Assembly (NCBI GenBank): GCA_030642525.1
Contig: DAOWNO010000002.1
Location: 1 to 23,175, forward strand
Source: Candidatus Aegiribacteria sp.
Lineage (GTDB): Bacteria; Fermentibacterota; Fermentibacteria; Fermentibacterales; JCC-6
Direction: 5' to 3'
DNA: 23,175 nucleotides
The translations under genes were made by a program, and so were the position numbers. Below are positions 15,979 to 22,901 of this stretch, piece after piece. The first letter of the stretch is position 1. The number at the start of each line of letters is the position of its first letter. The notes under the pieces are model-generated. The model did not search any database and was not told the origin of the DNA. It saw only the letters and a program-made list of their open reading frames with translations.

Positions 15979-17169
15979 TTACCCCCGGAAAATTTTTGAA
16001 AACCATGATCGCGCTCTGGACAAAGCAGTCTGTTTCGGTATTCCAGGAACAATCACCGGGGAGCGAAGAGCTTTCAGAATACCTGCAAGATCAACATTCT
16101 CTCGAACAGTTTCCACAATCTCGGAAATTTTGACCGATTCTCCCGGTTCAACTTTGAACACTCGCCTGTTCAGTATTGAAGCGGAATCTCCAGCACTTTT
16201 TATTGTTCTGTACATAGGTATATCAAGTTTTCTGCATGCTTCAACCAGATATGAATCATGCCCGGCAAAGGAACCGCAGATCACTATCGCACCGGGTCCT
16301 TTCTCAAGTACACAGGACAGTCTTCTTGTTATCAGAGCATCAATAACTTCAAGCCTGGTTGCACTGATAAGCAGAACGCTGTCAGGACTTTCAATAACAT
16401 CGTCGAGGATTTCTCTGATGCTGCCAAATGCTGTGAGAAATCCCTCTACAGGCATATGAGGATCGGGTTTCCAGGAAACGACTGCTTCGAGATCCAGTTC
16501 TCTGCCAAGCATGCTCAGTGACGGTCTTGCGATGGAAGATACGTACGGAATGTATCCGAATACCTGTATTCCTCTTTCTAAAAACCATGGATCCAGAAAC
16601 TTTTTCACCTTTTCCATTTTACTTTTACGAACGCGATTAACAACAACTCCGAGAAGAGGGATATTCCTGTCATGAAAAAGGCTGTTGCAGAGAGTGAATC
16701 TGTCAATTGTTCTTCCGATGCCGGCATCAAGAACAAGCAGAACCGGTATGTCAAGCAGACTGGCCACGCTTGCATTGCACAGACCGAATACGGAACCAAC
16801 GCCGGGATGCCCTGTACCCTCGACAACAACCATATCGGTATCTGCTCCCAGATGTCTGAAAGCCTTCTTTATCTTCCCGCTGATATTGACCGGATGTCCT
16901 TCCTCAAGGAATCTCTCGGAAGCACCGGCAGACATCGCAAAGGGAGCTGCGTATTTCAACTCGCTCTTAAGCCCCAGTGAAGTATTCACAAGAAAGGAAT
17001 CCTCGCCAACTGAAGCTCCATCCAGCAAAGTTGTTTTCTGACCAAGCGGTTTCATGAAGGATGCTCCGCGATCAAGATTATCACAAAGCCATGAAATCAG
17101 TCCCAGAGCAAATGTGGTTTTTCCAGCATTCATGTCACTGCCAGCTATATAAATACCTTGCCGTTTCAT
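15979..17169 (-). CDS. BioD-like P-loop protein with DRTGG domain (phosphotransacetylase N-terminal type)
   Basis: 396 residues. The N-terminal half is a dethiobiotin-synthetase-like P-loop domain (AAA_26): GSDMNAGKTTFALG (10-23), then VVVEGTGHPGVGSVFGL and LLVLDAGIGRTIDR. The C-terminal half (about 225-345) matches the DRTGG domain of long phosphotransacetylases, with LLISATRLEVIDALI, GAIVICGSFAGHDSYLVEA and DIPMYRTIKSAGDSASIL. This pair occurs without the catalytic Pta domain in many archaea and bacteria; its role is unproven and thought regulatory or ligand-binding. Biotin synthesis is unlikely because the DRTGG half is present and no other bio gene is near. AGGAAG lies 4 nt before the ATG. 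It lies 26 nt after upp and 9 nt before the M23 gene. Confidence 0.82.
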   Translation of the reverse strand: MKRQGIYIAGSDMNAGKTTFALGLISWLCDNLDRGASFMKPLGQKTTLLDGASVGEDSFLVNTSLGLKSELKYAAPFAMSAGASERFLEEGHPVNISGKIKKAFRHLGADTDMVVVEGTGHPGVGSVFGLCNASVASLLDIPVLLVLDAGIGRTIDRFTLCNSLFHDRNIPLLGVVVNRVRKSKMEKVKKFLDPWFLERGIQVFGYIPYVSSIARPSLSMLGRELDLEAVVSWKPDPHMPVEGFLTAFGSIREILDDVIESPDSVLLISATRLEVIDALITRRLSCVLEKGPGAIVICGSFAGHDSYLVEACRKLDIPMYRTIKSAGDSASILNRRVFKVEPGESVKISEIVETVRENVDLAGILKALRSPVIVPGIPKQTALSRARSWFSKIFRG

Positions 17170-17195
17170 TTCACTTCCTGATCATATGATTATTA

Positions 17196-17813
17196 TTAAT
17201 TGCCCTTATAAAGTCTGTCACCGAAGTCACCCAGGCCAGGCAGTATGAACCAGTTCTCATCGAGTTCTCTGTCCACCGATACTGTGATAATAGTGAGATT
17301 CTCGTATCCCTGGAGACGGTGTATACCCTCCGGAGCCGCAACTATACATACCAGTGTAATTTCGTCTACACCTTTTTCAATGAGGTAATCAATCACGCCC
17401 GCAGCTGTTCCACCGGTTGCAAGCATGGGATCAAGGATCAGAACATCTCTGCCTCTAAGATTCTGGATTGAATCATAGAGCCATTCTGCTTTTCCTGTTT
17501 TTTCATCCCGTTTCATCGCTATGAACGCCACAGGTGAATCCGGCAGCAATTCCTGGAATGGAGGAAGAAGACCAAGACCAGCTCTAAGTACCGGGATAAT
17601 GACAGGATGATTATTACATTTCTCACCCAGCGTCATTTCCATCGGGGTTTCAACTGAAACGGGTGAAGTTCCCCTATTCCTGGTTGCTTCAACAGCAAGC
17701 AGAAGTCCCAGTCTGTAGGCTAATTTCCTGAACTCATCAGGCTGGGTATTACAATTCCGAATGTTCGTCAGGATGTCCCTTGCGACAGGATGCTCAAATT
17801 CAATAGTTTCCAT
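17196..17813 (-). CDS. upp: Uracil phosphoribosyltransferase
   Basis: 205 residues from the ATG at 17813, close to E. coli Upp (208). It makes UMP from uracil and PRPP. The PRPP loop LILDPMLATGGTAAG and the C-terminal uracil-binding segment FILPGLGDFGDRLYK are both present, with PVLRAGLGLLP earlier. The start is decided by GGAG 6 nt upstream of 17813; a GTG ten codons earlier (17843) has no such site. It is first in the upp-DRTGG-M23-mfd run and divergent from tyrS across a 95-bp gap. Confidence 0.96.
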   Translation of the reverse strand: METIEFEHPVARDILTNIRNCNTQPDEFRKLAYRLGLLLAVEATRNRGTSPVSVETPMEMTLGEKCNNHPVIIPVLRAGLGLLPPFQELLPDSPVAFIAMKRDEKTGKAEWLYDSIQNLRGRDVLILDPMLATGGTAAGVIDYLIEKGVDEITLVCIVAAPEGIHRLQGYENLTIITVSVDRELDENWFILPGLGDFGDRLYKGN

Positions 17814-17908
17814 TATCTTCTCCGGTATTATGTTCTGTGTCACGAACAGATGAAAACATAAGCACCAGAGAACTGTTATGCCAGTTGTTCTTTTGAAAGG
17901 AGCGTCCG
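17814..17908. promoter_or_regulatory. Divergent upp/tyrS intergenic region with two imperfect inverted repeats
   Basis: This 95-bp gap must serve both divergent genes. It holds AGAACTG (17869-17875) facing CAGTTGTTCT (17882-17891), an imperfect stem just ahead of the tyrS ribosome-binding site. It also holds TGTTC (17831-17835) facing GAACA (17844-17848). No consensus promoter pair is visible, and the region is too short for a T-box leader on tyrS. Confidence 0.35.
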
Positions 17909-19138
17909 GTGGGACTATTGAGAAAACTCAGTCAAAGAGGTCTTGTTTACCAGATGACCGCCGAGGAGAAACTATCCAAGCTTCTAGATGGACCTTCACT
18001 GAGTTTCTATATCGGTTTTGACCCTACAGCAGGGAGTCTTCACCTGGGGCATCTTGTGCCGATCATGATTGCACGTCATCTTCAAATTGGCGGACACAGA
18101 CCAATCCTGCTTGTCGGTGGAGCTACTGCTCTTGTTGGAGATCCGTCCGAAAGAAGCCTGGAGAGAACCTTTGAATCAAAGGAAACAGTATCGAACTGGG
18201 CTGAATCGATCGGAAAACAGCTGAAACACTTCCTGGAATTCAATGATAACGACCAAGGAGCGGTTCTGCTTGACAACTATGAATGGCTCAGCAAACTGAA
18301 TCATATTGACTTTCTGAGAGATATCGGACGTCACTTCAGCGTGAACCGGATGCTTTCCGCAGAATCGGTCAAGCTCAGACTGGAGAGTGGTATTTCCTTT
18401 CTTGAATTCGGCTACAGCCTCCTCCAGGCTTATGATTATCTGCATCTGTACCGTAATTTCGGATGCGTTCTTCAGGTGGGCGGTTCCGATCAGTGGGGCA
18501 ATATCGTTTCCGGAATTGATCTTATCAGGCGCGTTGAGCAGAAAGAGGTATGGGGTTTCACATGTCCTCTGATAACGACTGCAACAGGCGAAAAAATGAG
18601 CAAGACCCAGGCCGGCGGAGCCATCTGGCTTGATCCGGAACTGACAAGCCCGTACGAGTACTACCAGTTTTGGATAAACGTAAACGACAAGGATGCCATT
18701 TATTTCCTCAGGCTATACACCTTCGTCCCAGGAGATGAGATCGATGAGCTGGCCCTTCTGACCGGAGCAGATATCCGGAATGTAAAGGAAAAACTTGCAT
18801 TCGAAGCCACAGTCCTCGCGCATGGCAGAGAAGAAGCTCTGAAAGCGGAGAAAGCCTCTCGGTCCCTCTTCGCCGGCCAGGGAAATCAGGAAGACGAACC
18901 AACACTGGAAATCCCAAAGACAAGGCTGAACAACGGAATCAGCTGCCTTGACCTTTTCGTTGAAACAGGCCTCTGTCCGAGCAGAAGCGAAGTGAGAAGA
19001 ATGGCAAAACAGGGGGGTCTGTACATAGATAATAATCGTATTGAAGATCCGCTTGAAAATCTTGATCCCCAAAGCACAGCCAGAAGTATTCTGCTGAGAG
19101 CAGGCAAGAAAAGGTACTACAGGGTCAACTTCACCTGA
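17909..19138 (+). CDS. tyrS: Tyrosyl-tRNA synthetase
   Basis: 409 residues. It charges tRNATyr with tyrosine. The class I motifs are HLGH (45-48, in YIGFDPTAGSLHLGHLVP) and KMSKT (229-233). Tyrosine-pocket elements FGYSLLQAYDYLHLY and GGSDQWGNI are present. The C-terminal S4 anticodon-arm domain starts near LFVETGLCPSRSEVRRMAKQ. The body resembles the E. coli/Bacillus TyrRS type, although that group usually has KFGKT at the second motif; KMSKT is more like TyrRS-2. The start is GTG at 17909, with AAAGGAG (17896-17902) 6 nt upstream. Confidence 0.97.
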   Translation: MGLLRKLSQRGLVYQMTAEEKLSKLLDGPSLSFYIGFDPTAGSLHLGHLVPIMIARHLQIGGHRPILLVGGATALVGDPSERSLERTFESKETVSNWAESIGKQLKHFLEFNDNDQGAVLLDNYEWLSKLNHIDFLRDIGRHFSVNRMLSAESVKLRLESGISFLEFGYSLLQAYDYLHLYRNFGCVLQVGGSDQWGNIVSGIDLIRRVEQKEVWGFTCPLITTATGEKMSKTQAGGAIWLDPELTSPYEYYQFWINVNDKDAIYFLRLYTFVPGDEIDELALLTGADIRNVKEKLAFEATVLAHGREEALKAEKASRSLFAGQGNQEDEPTLEIPKTRLNNGISCLDLFVETGLCPSRSEVRRMAKQGGLYIDNNRIEDPLENLDPQSTARSILLRAGKKRYYRVNFT

Positions 19139-19173
19139 CGTGGTTAACCTGACGGAACCGGATGTCACTCCCC

Positions 19174-19202
19174 TTGACAACCACATATCAAGACAATACC
19201 AT
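19174..19202 (+). promoter_or_regulatory. Promoter-like site downstream of tyrS
   Basis: A perfect TTGACA (19174-19179) is followed at 17 bp by TACCAT (19197-19202, 4/6). It points toward a strong Shine-Dalgarno at 19242-19248 but no complete gene lies ahead of it. Confidence 0.4.
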
Positions 19203-19254
19203 TAAAATGATGTAAGACATTGAATGATTCCCGTTCGTAAGAAGGAGGTATACA

Positions 19255-19338
19255 ATACATTCCATTCTATTCCTACTGCTCGTTTCAAATCCTCCTACGG
19301 TCCAATCAGCAATAGAAACGAAGCGGGGACAGTTCTGA
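19255..19338 (+). pseudogene. Signal-peptide-like short ORF with ATA start, probable gene remnant
   Basis: AAGGAGG (19242-19248) lies 6 nt before an ATA codon at 19255. The frame from there reads (M)HSILFLLLVSNPPTVQSA followed by IETKRGQF and a TGA at 19336-19338. Hydrophobic core, Pro turn and an QSA site resemble a signal peptide. The frame ends inside the GGGGAC hairpin, as if the element had cut off the rest of a secreted-protein gene. With the promoter-like site upstream, it looks like the 5' stub of a lost gene, or a tiny ORF with an ATA start. It could still be chance. Confidence 0.35.
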
Positions 19339-19347
19339 ACCGTCCCC
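19325..19347. repeat. GGGGAC inverted repeat, REP-like element or bidirectional terminator
   Basis: GGGGACAGTTC (19325-19335) faces GAACCGTCCCC (19337-19347) with a single base between and one mismatch, which is a G-U pair on the minus-strand transcript. It lies between the convergent ends of tyrS and the lipoprotein operon. The sequence style resembles the GGGGACxGTTC...GTCCCC repeats seen near REP-associated tyrosine transposases. Neither side has a good U tract, so terminator function is only possible. Only one copy is in the window. Confidence 0.55.
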
Positions 19348-19374
19348 ATTACTGAATCCATTTATAAGTTCAGT

Positions 19375-19938
19375 TCAGCGAGACCCGCCGGAACCAGAGG
19401 TTCCCCTGCCTCCACTGGTTCCTGATCCGGATCTTGTTCCGCTGTCTGAAGAGGATGATCTTGAAGATCCGAGATGATTAATCGTATATCTGAGATCCGC
19501 GACTTCAGAACTGAGATTGCTGAGTGCGGTTTTCAGCGAATCGTTTTCCAAAATAAGGCTGTCCAGGGAAAGAACAACTGCGTTCAGCGATTCATCAATG
19601 ACTGTCATGCTGTCCGTAAGCAGATTCATCGAATCCTCGAGACCCTCAATATCGGAAATGGTGATAATCTTCTCCTCGGAAGGTTCGATGTCACCGGACA
19701 CATCTCTTTCCTGTACTGAACTCTCTGTAGTACTGGAAATATCACCGGTTTCAAGGAAAGCAACTCTTTCACCAAGATCTTCGATGTCGTCAAACACCTC
19801 ATTAAATCCATCTGTAAGTTCAGAATCATCGTAGCTTACGGAAGTCTCCAGAATATCAATTCTCTCTTCAAGCTCTCCAACCCCAGGCATACTGCATGCA
19901 AGCAGGAGAAACGCACCGGTTATAACCATGAGCTTCAT
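19375..19938 (-). CDS. Predicted coiled-coil lipoprotein with Ser/Gly-rich tail
   Basis: 187 residues, no recognised family. The signal peptide MKLMVITGAFLLLAC has a good lipobox (LLAC), so Cys15 is probably lipidated. Residues 20-65 and 95-155 are acidic with heptad-like Leu/Ile/Val spacing (GELEERIDILETSVS; NAVVLSLDSLILENDSLKTA; SSEVADLRYTINHL), indicating coiled coils. The last 30 residues are almost all Ser, Gly, Arg and Thr (SGSGTSGGRGTSGSGGSR). The ATG overlaps the AMMECR1 stop as ATGA. It is last in the operon. It may be an envelope spacer or oligomeric anchor; nothing links it biochemically to the AmmeMemo proteins. Confidence 0.75.
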   Translation of the reverse strand: MKLMVITGAFLLLACSMPGVGELEERIDILETSVSYDDSELTDGFNEVFDDIEDLGERVAFLETGDISSTTESSVQERDVSGDIEPSEEKIITISDIEGLEDSMNLLTDSMTVIDESLNAVVLSLDSLILENDSLKTALSNLSSEVADLRYTINHLGSSRSSSSDSGTRSGSGTSGGRGTSGSGGSR

Positions 19939-20492
19939 TCAGAATCAGCCCCCTCCTCCAATTCGCCGAATACTTCGGCTGTGTATGTGTATATCTGAAC
20001 GTCATCCTGACGGAAACAGTCCGGTGACAATCCCGCCTTGAGACATGTGTGTGAAAGGAAAGTTTCTCTGTCCCATCCCTGCTCGATGGCAACCTGTGGA
20101 AGCAGAGTCCCGGTTCGGAATCCGGATATGATATAGATACCGTGAATTCCGGGAATTACATCTTCCGTCCTGGTCAGGATCATCGTGCTTAAAATGGAAA
20201 TCTCCATATCGAGTCCATCTACTTCCTCAGAAGTAACTTTCGGAAACCTTGGATCTTTAACGGCAGCTGAAGACGCCATATCAATAATGGTCCGCCCAAG
20301 AGAACCCGTTCCTGTGAAATGGCCTATGCAACCCCTGAGTGAGCCATTTTTATGGAGAGTAACAAAAGCACCGCATTCCCTTTCAAAGACTTCCCCGGAT
20401 GGTATATCGGGAAGCGGTCTTCCTGCTGCTGCTGCTTCAACAGACCTTCTTGCCAGGTCCAGCAGTTTCTTTCTTTCAGCAGAATCTGTTAT
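19935..20492 (-). CDS. AMMECR1-family protein (AmmeMemoRadiSam system protein A), predicted ATA start
   Basis: 185 residues if translation begins at ATA 20492-20490. The AMMECR1 fold is clear: AERKKLLDLARRSVEAA, then GAFVTLHKNGSLRGCIGHF with the family's LRGCIG core, AAVKDPRFPKVTSEEVDGLDMEISILS, and GTLLPQVAIEQGWDRETFLSHTCLKAGL. The family's reaction is unknown; it is often linked to MEMO1 and a radical SAM enzyme. An ATG-initiated frame starts at 20576, but its extra 28 residues overprint the MEMO gene and match nothing in the family. The ATA has AAAGGAGGTT (20507-20498) 7 nt upstream and sits in an ATAA overlap with the MEMO stop, the same geometry as the ATGA junctions nearby. Confidence 0.88.
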   Translation of the reverse strand: MTDSAERKKLLDLARRSVEAAAAGRPLPDIPSGEVFERECGAFVTLHKNGSLRGCIGHFTGTGSLGRTIIDMASSAAVKDPRFPKVTSEEVDGLDMEISILSTMILTRTEDVIPGIHGIYIISGFRTGTLLPQVAIEQGWDRETFLSHTCLKAGLSPDCFRQDDVQIYTYTAEVFGELEEGADSE

Positions 20493-21304
20493 TCCTGAAC
20501 CTCCTTTGCGGTGTAACCGGCAAAATACCCTACAACAGAACTTCTGTCCCCGCTGGCAGTCGCGGATGTATCCCACATGATCTCACCGAATCTGTCAGAA
20601 CCGTTCAACATGGAGTAGTGCATCAGCGTCAGCATGGGTCCACCTCCGCATGCCTCGAATCCGCTTGAAAGAACAGTACTCAGATTATCCGGATTTCCGC
20701 TGACAAATGCATCAATCACCTTTCTATCCATTCGCTCCGCTTCACCGTACGGATGGTAATGGGAAAGATCACTCGAAGCCACTATCAGAATATTCTCTCT
20801 GCTCTTCAGAACATCACGCAGACTCTCAGCAAGAGTTCGCGAATAGCCGTCGAACACAGAGCCCTGAAGGATAACAACGATGGATGCGTCAGGCCACTTC
20901 GTCTGGATAAATGGAATCTGAACTTCTGCGGAATGCTCTCCCCTGTGAGCTGCAGGCTGGAAGGAAAGGCCGGAGTTCAGGAGACCGGTTGTTATTTCAC
21001 TGTCAATCGCCGCTATACCAAGTGGTGTTAAGTAACCCTCTCCTTTGTATACCGATGCACCATGAACCGGATAACTGTGCGTTGGCGCCAGAATAATAAC
21101 TGTACTCACGACAGCCGGAGCGGATGCAAATGCGGCTCCGGCCACTGAACCGGAGTAGACATATCCGGCATGAGGGCTTACAAGACCGGTTATTGAGCTG
21201 TCAGATTCTCTGTCTTTCGATGACATGAAATCGGTAATCATTGAACTCAGATACTCTCTGTCTGACGGGTAGAACGTTCCTGCTACCACGGGATTCCGTA
21301 TCAT
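20489..21304 (-). CDS. MEMO1-family protein (AmmeMemoRadiSam system protein B)
   Basis: 271 residues, full length. Family motifs are RNPVVAGTFYPSD (3-15), SPHAGYVYSGSVAG (43-56), LAPTHSYPVHG (72-82), HRGEHSAEVQIPF (120-132), VASSDLSHYHPYG (175-187) and EACGGGPM. His45, His76 and Cys219 align with the metal-binding His49/His81/Cys244 of human MEMO1. The fold is related to extradiol dioxygenases; the bacterial reaction is unknown. The ATG overlaps the dapB stop as ATGA (21304-21301). The usual third partner, a radical SAM enzyme, is not in this window. Confidence 0.93.
   Translation of the reverse strand: MIRNPVVAGTFYPSDREYLSSMITDFMSSKDRESDSSITGLVSPHAGYVYSGSVAGAAFASAPAVVSTVIILAPTHSYPVHGASVYKGEGYLTPLGIAAIDSEITTGLLNSGLSFQPAAHRGEHSAEVQIPFIQTKWPDASIVVILQGSVFDGYSRTLAESLRDVLKSRENILIVASSDLSHYHPYGEAERMDRKVIDAFVSGNPDNLSTVLSSGFEACGGGPMLTLMHYSMLNGSDRFGEIMWDTSATASGDRSSVVGYFAGYTAKEVQE
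20498..20507 (-). promoter_or_regulatory. Near-perfect Shine-Dalgarno that sets the AMMECR1 ATA start
   Basis: AAAGGAGGTT on the minus strand lies within the last codons of the MEMO gene, with 7 nt between AGGAGG and the ATA at 20492. No ATG, GTG or TTG in the AMMECR1 frame lies at a usable distance. Confidence 0.7.
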
Positions 21305-22032
21305 TTTTCTTCCCTTTCGCTCATCATGTCCTCCATCGCGTAAAGTCCTGGAGGTTTTCCATAAATGAAATCCGCCGCTTTCAGTGCTCCAACAGCGAAC
21401 GTTCTCCTTCCAGTAGCTGAATGAGACAGAAGAAGCTTCTCTCCATCTCCAAGCAGGTATAGCTTGTGATCTCCGACTACATCACCGCCTCTGACTGAAT
21501 GAATGCCTGTTTCATCCCGGCTTCTTGGCCCTGCAGGGCCGGATCTGCCATGCATGATCATCTTGCCTCCGCCATTCTTCTCCCAGATATCCAGCAGAGT
21601 CAAAGCTGTTCCGCTGGGGCTGTCGATCTTCTCTCTGTGATGGAATTCCACAATTTCCAGGTCGAAATCATCTGCGAGCATAGAGGCTGCGGTTTGCAGA
21701 AGTTTGCCAAGAACATATATGCCCATGCTCATGTTGGATGCAAAGAAAACGGGTCTCTCTGAAGACCATTTCCGAAGCAGTTCCATTTCGGTATCTCCCA
21801 GCCCGGTTGTTCCTGACACAAGCCCCGCAGAAGTGCCGTAAAGCAGTTTATCAAGATCTCTCCAGGCGGACGGAAGAGAAAAATCTATGACTGTATCGAC
21901 TTCAGGAGGAAGCGTTTGGTCAACAGATGCTCCCGGAGCGGTTATGTCATAGCATGCTGTTACTGCTTTGCCTGCCTCTTCCCTGACAAGTTGCCCCATT
22001 TTCCCTTCGCTGCCGAATACACAGATATTCAT
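21301..22032 (-). CDS. dapB: 4-hydroxy-tetrahydrodipicolinate reductase
   Basis: 243 residues. It is the NAD(P)H-dependent step after DapA in lysine and meso-diaminopimelate synthesis. The nucleotide-binding GSEGKMG is at 7-13, VSGTTGL near 72-78, and the signature EFHHREKIDSPSGTA at 129-143 carries the catalytic His pair and Lys. It is slightly shorter than E. coli DapB (273) with a compact N-terminal domain. The ATG shares its A with the dapA stop (TGATG, 22034-22030). Confidence 0.96.
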   Translation of the reverse strand: MNICVFGSEGKMGQLVREEAGKAVTACYDITAPGASVDQTLPPEVDTVIDFSLPSAWRDLDKLLYGTSAGLVSGTTGLGDTEMELLRKWSSERPVFFASNMSMGIYVLGKLLQTAASMLADDFDLEIVEFHHREKIDSPSGTALTLLDIWEKNGGGKMIMHGRSGPAGPRSRDETGIHSVRGGDVVGDHKLYLLGDGEKLLLSHSATGRRTFAVGALKAADFIYGKPPGLYAMEDMMSEREEK

Positions 22033-22898
22033 CAGATGAGATCAGCCCGTTCCAGTATTCTTTTCAGTTCCGGAACATATTCTTCTTTCATGGAGACCAG
22101 CGGCAGCCGGAGTTCGTCCTGAATCCTGCCCATCAAAGCAAGTGATTTCTTCACCGGCATTGGATTAGTCTCAAGGAACATCGCTTTTATCACCGGATAA
22201 AGCCTGGACTGAATTTTCCTTGCTTCCTGCAAATTTCCTGAAGCTGCAAGAGAAATAAGCTCAGACATAGCAGCAGGCGCAATATTTGATACCACGGAAA
22301 TAACCCCTGCGGCTCCAAGAGCAACCTGAGCCATCGCTATGGGGTCATCACCGCTCAATATGGTTATATCGCACAGATTTCTAATCGCGGTTACCCTCTC
22401 AGCCGAACCGGCTGCATCCTTGACCGCAACAATCCGCGGATGTTCAGCCAGTCGAGCTATTGTTGAAGGTAGCATGTTCGTGCCTGTTCTTCCAGGCACA
22501 TTGTATAGTATCACCGGACAGTCAACCGCATCCGCAACCAGGGAATAGTGATCTATCTGACCCTCGGGAGTAGGCTTATTGTAATATGGAGTGATAAGCA
22601 GAACAGCATCCACACCCAGAGCTGCTGTTTCAAGTGAGAGCTTGACCGAGGTTTCCGTATCGTTCGTACCTGTTCCGGCAATCACTGGAACACGGCCTTC
22701 CGCGACCTCCAGAACGGTCCGGACTACCAGATGATGTTCTTCAGTACTGAGAGTCGCAGCTTCACCGGTACAGCCGCACGCCAGCAATCCGTCTATCCCC
22801 TGGTCGATCTGCCAGCTGACAAGGTTGCTCAAGGAAACCGTATCAATTGCGCCGTTTCTGAACGGAGTTACAAGCGCTGTTATCGCTCCGCTGAACAT
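22032..22898 (-). CDS. dapA: 4-hydroxy-tetrahydrodipicolinate synthase
   Basis: 288 residues, standard size. It condenses pyruvate with aspartate semialdehyde. The active site is complete: Schiff-base Lys160 (AVKDAAGS), Tyr132 (LYNVPGRTG) and Thr44 (GCTGEAATL); the YNVPGRTG carboxylate-binding loop supports DapA over other members of the aldolase family. AAGGA lies 8 nt upstream of the ATG, within the end of the slipin gene, 3 nt after its stop. The product feeds peptidoglycan and lysine synthesis. Confidence 0.96.
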   Translation of the reverse strand: MFSGAITALVTPFRNGAIDTVSLSNLVSWQIDQGIDGLLACGCTGEAATLSTEEHHLVVRTVLEVAEGRVPVIAGTGTNDTETSVKLSLETAALGVDAVLLITPYYNKPTPEGQIDHYSLVADAVDCPVILYNVPGRTGTNMLPSTIARLAEHPRIVAVKDAAGSAERVTAIRNLCDITILSGDDPIAMAQVALGAAGVISVVSNIAPAAMSELISLAASGNLQEARKIQSRLYPVIKAMFLETNPMPVKKSLALMGRIQDELRLPLVSMKEEYVPELKRILERADLI

Positions 22899-22901
22899 CG
22901 T

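Noticed and set aside
15979..17169. Dethiobiotin synthase (bioD)
   Set aside because: The P-loop half is BioD-like, but the protein is far longer, carries a DRTGG domain and has no biotin genes near it.
17814..17843. GTG start for upp at 17843
   Set aside because: The ATG at 17813 has GGAG at ideal spacing and gives the usual protein length.
20493..20576. ATG start of AMMECR1 at 20576
   Set aside because: The extra 28 residues lie over the coding frame of the MEMO gene, are Cys/Arg-rich and do not resemble the family; the Shine-Dalgarno sits just before the ATA at 20492 instead.
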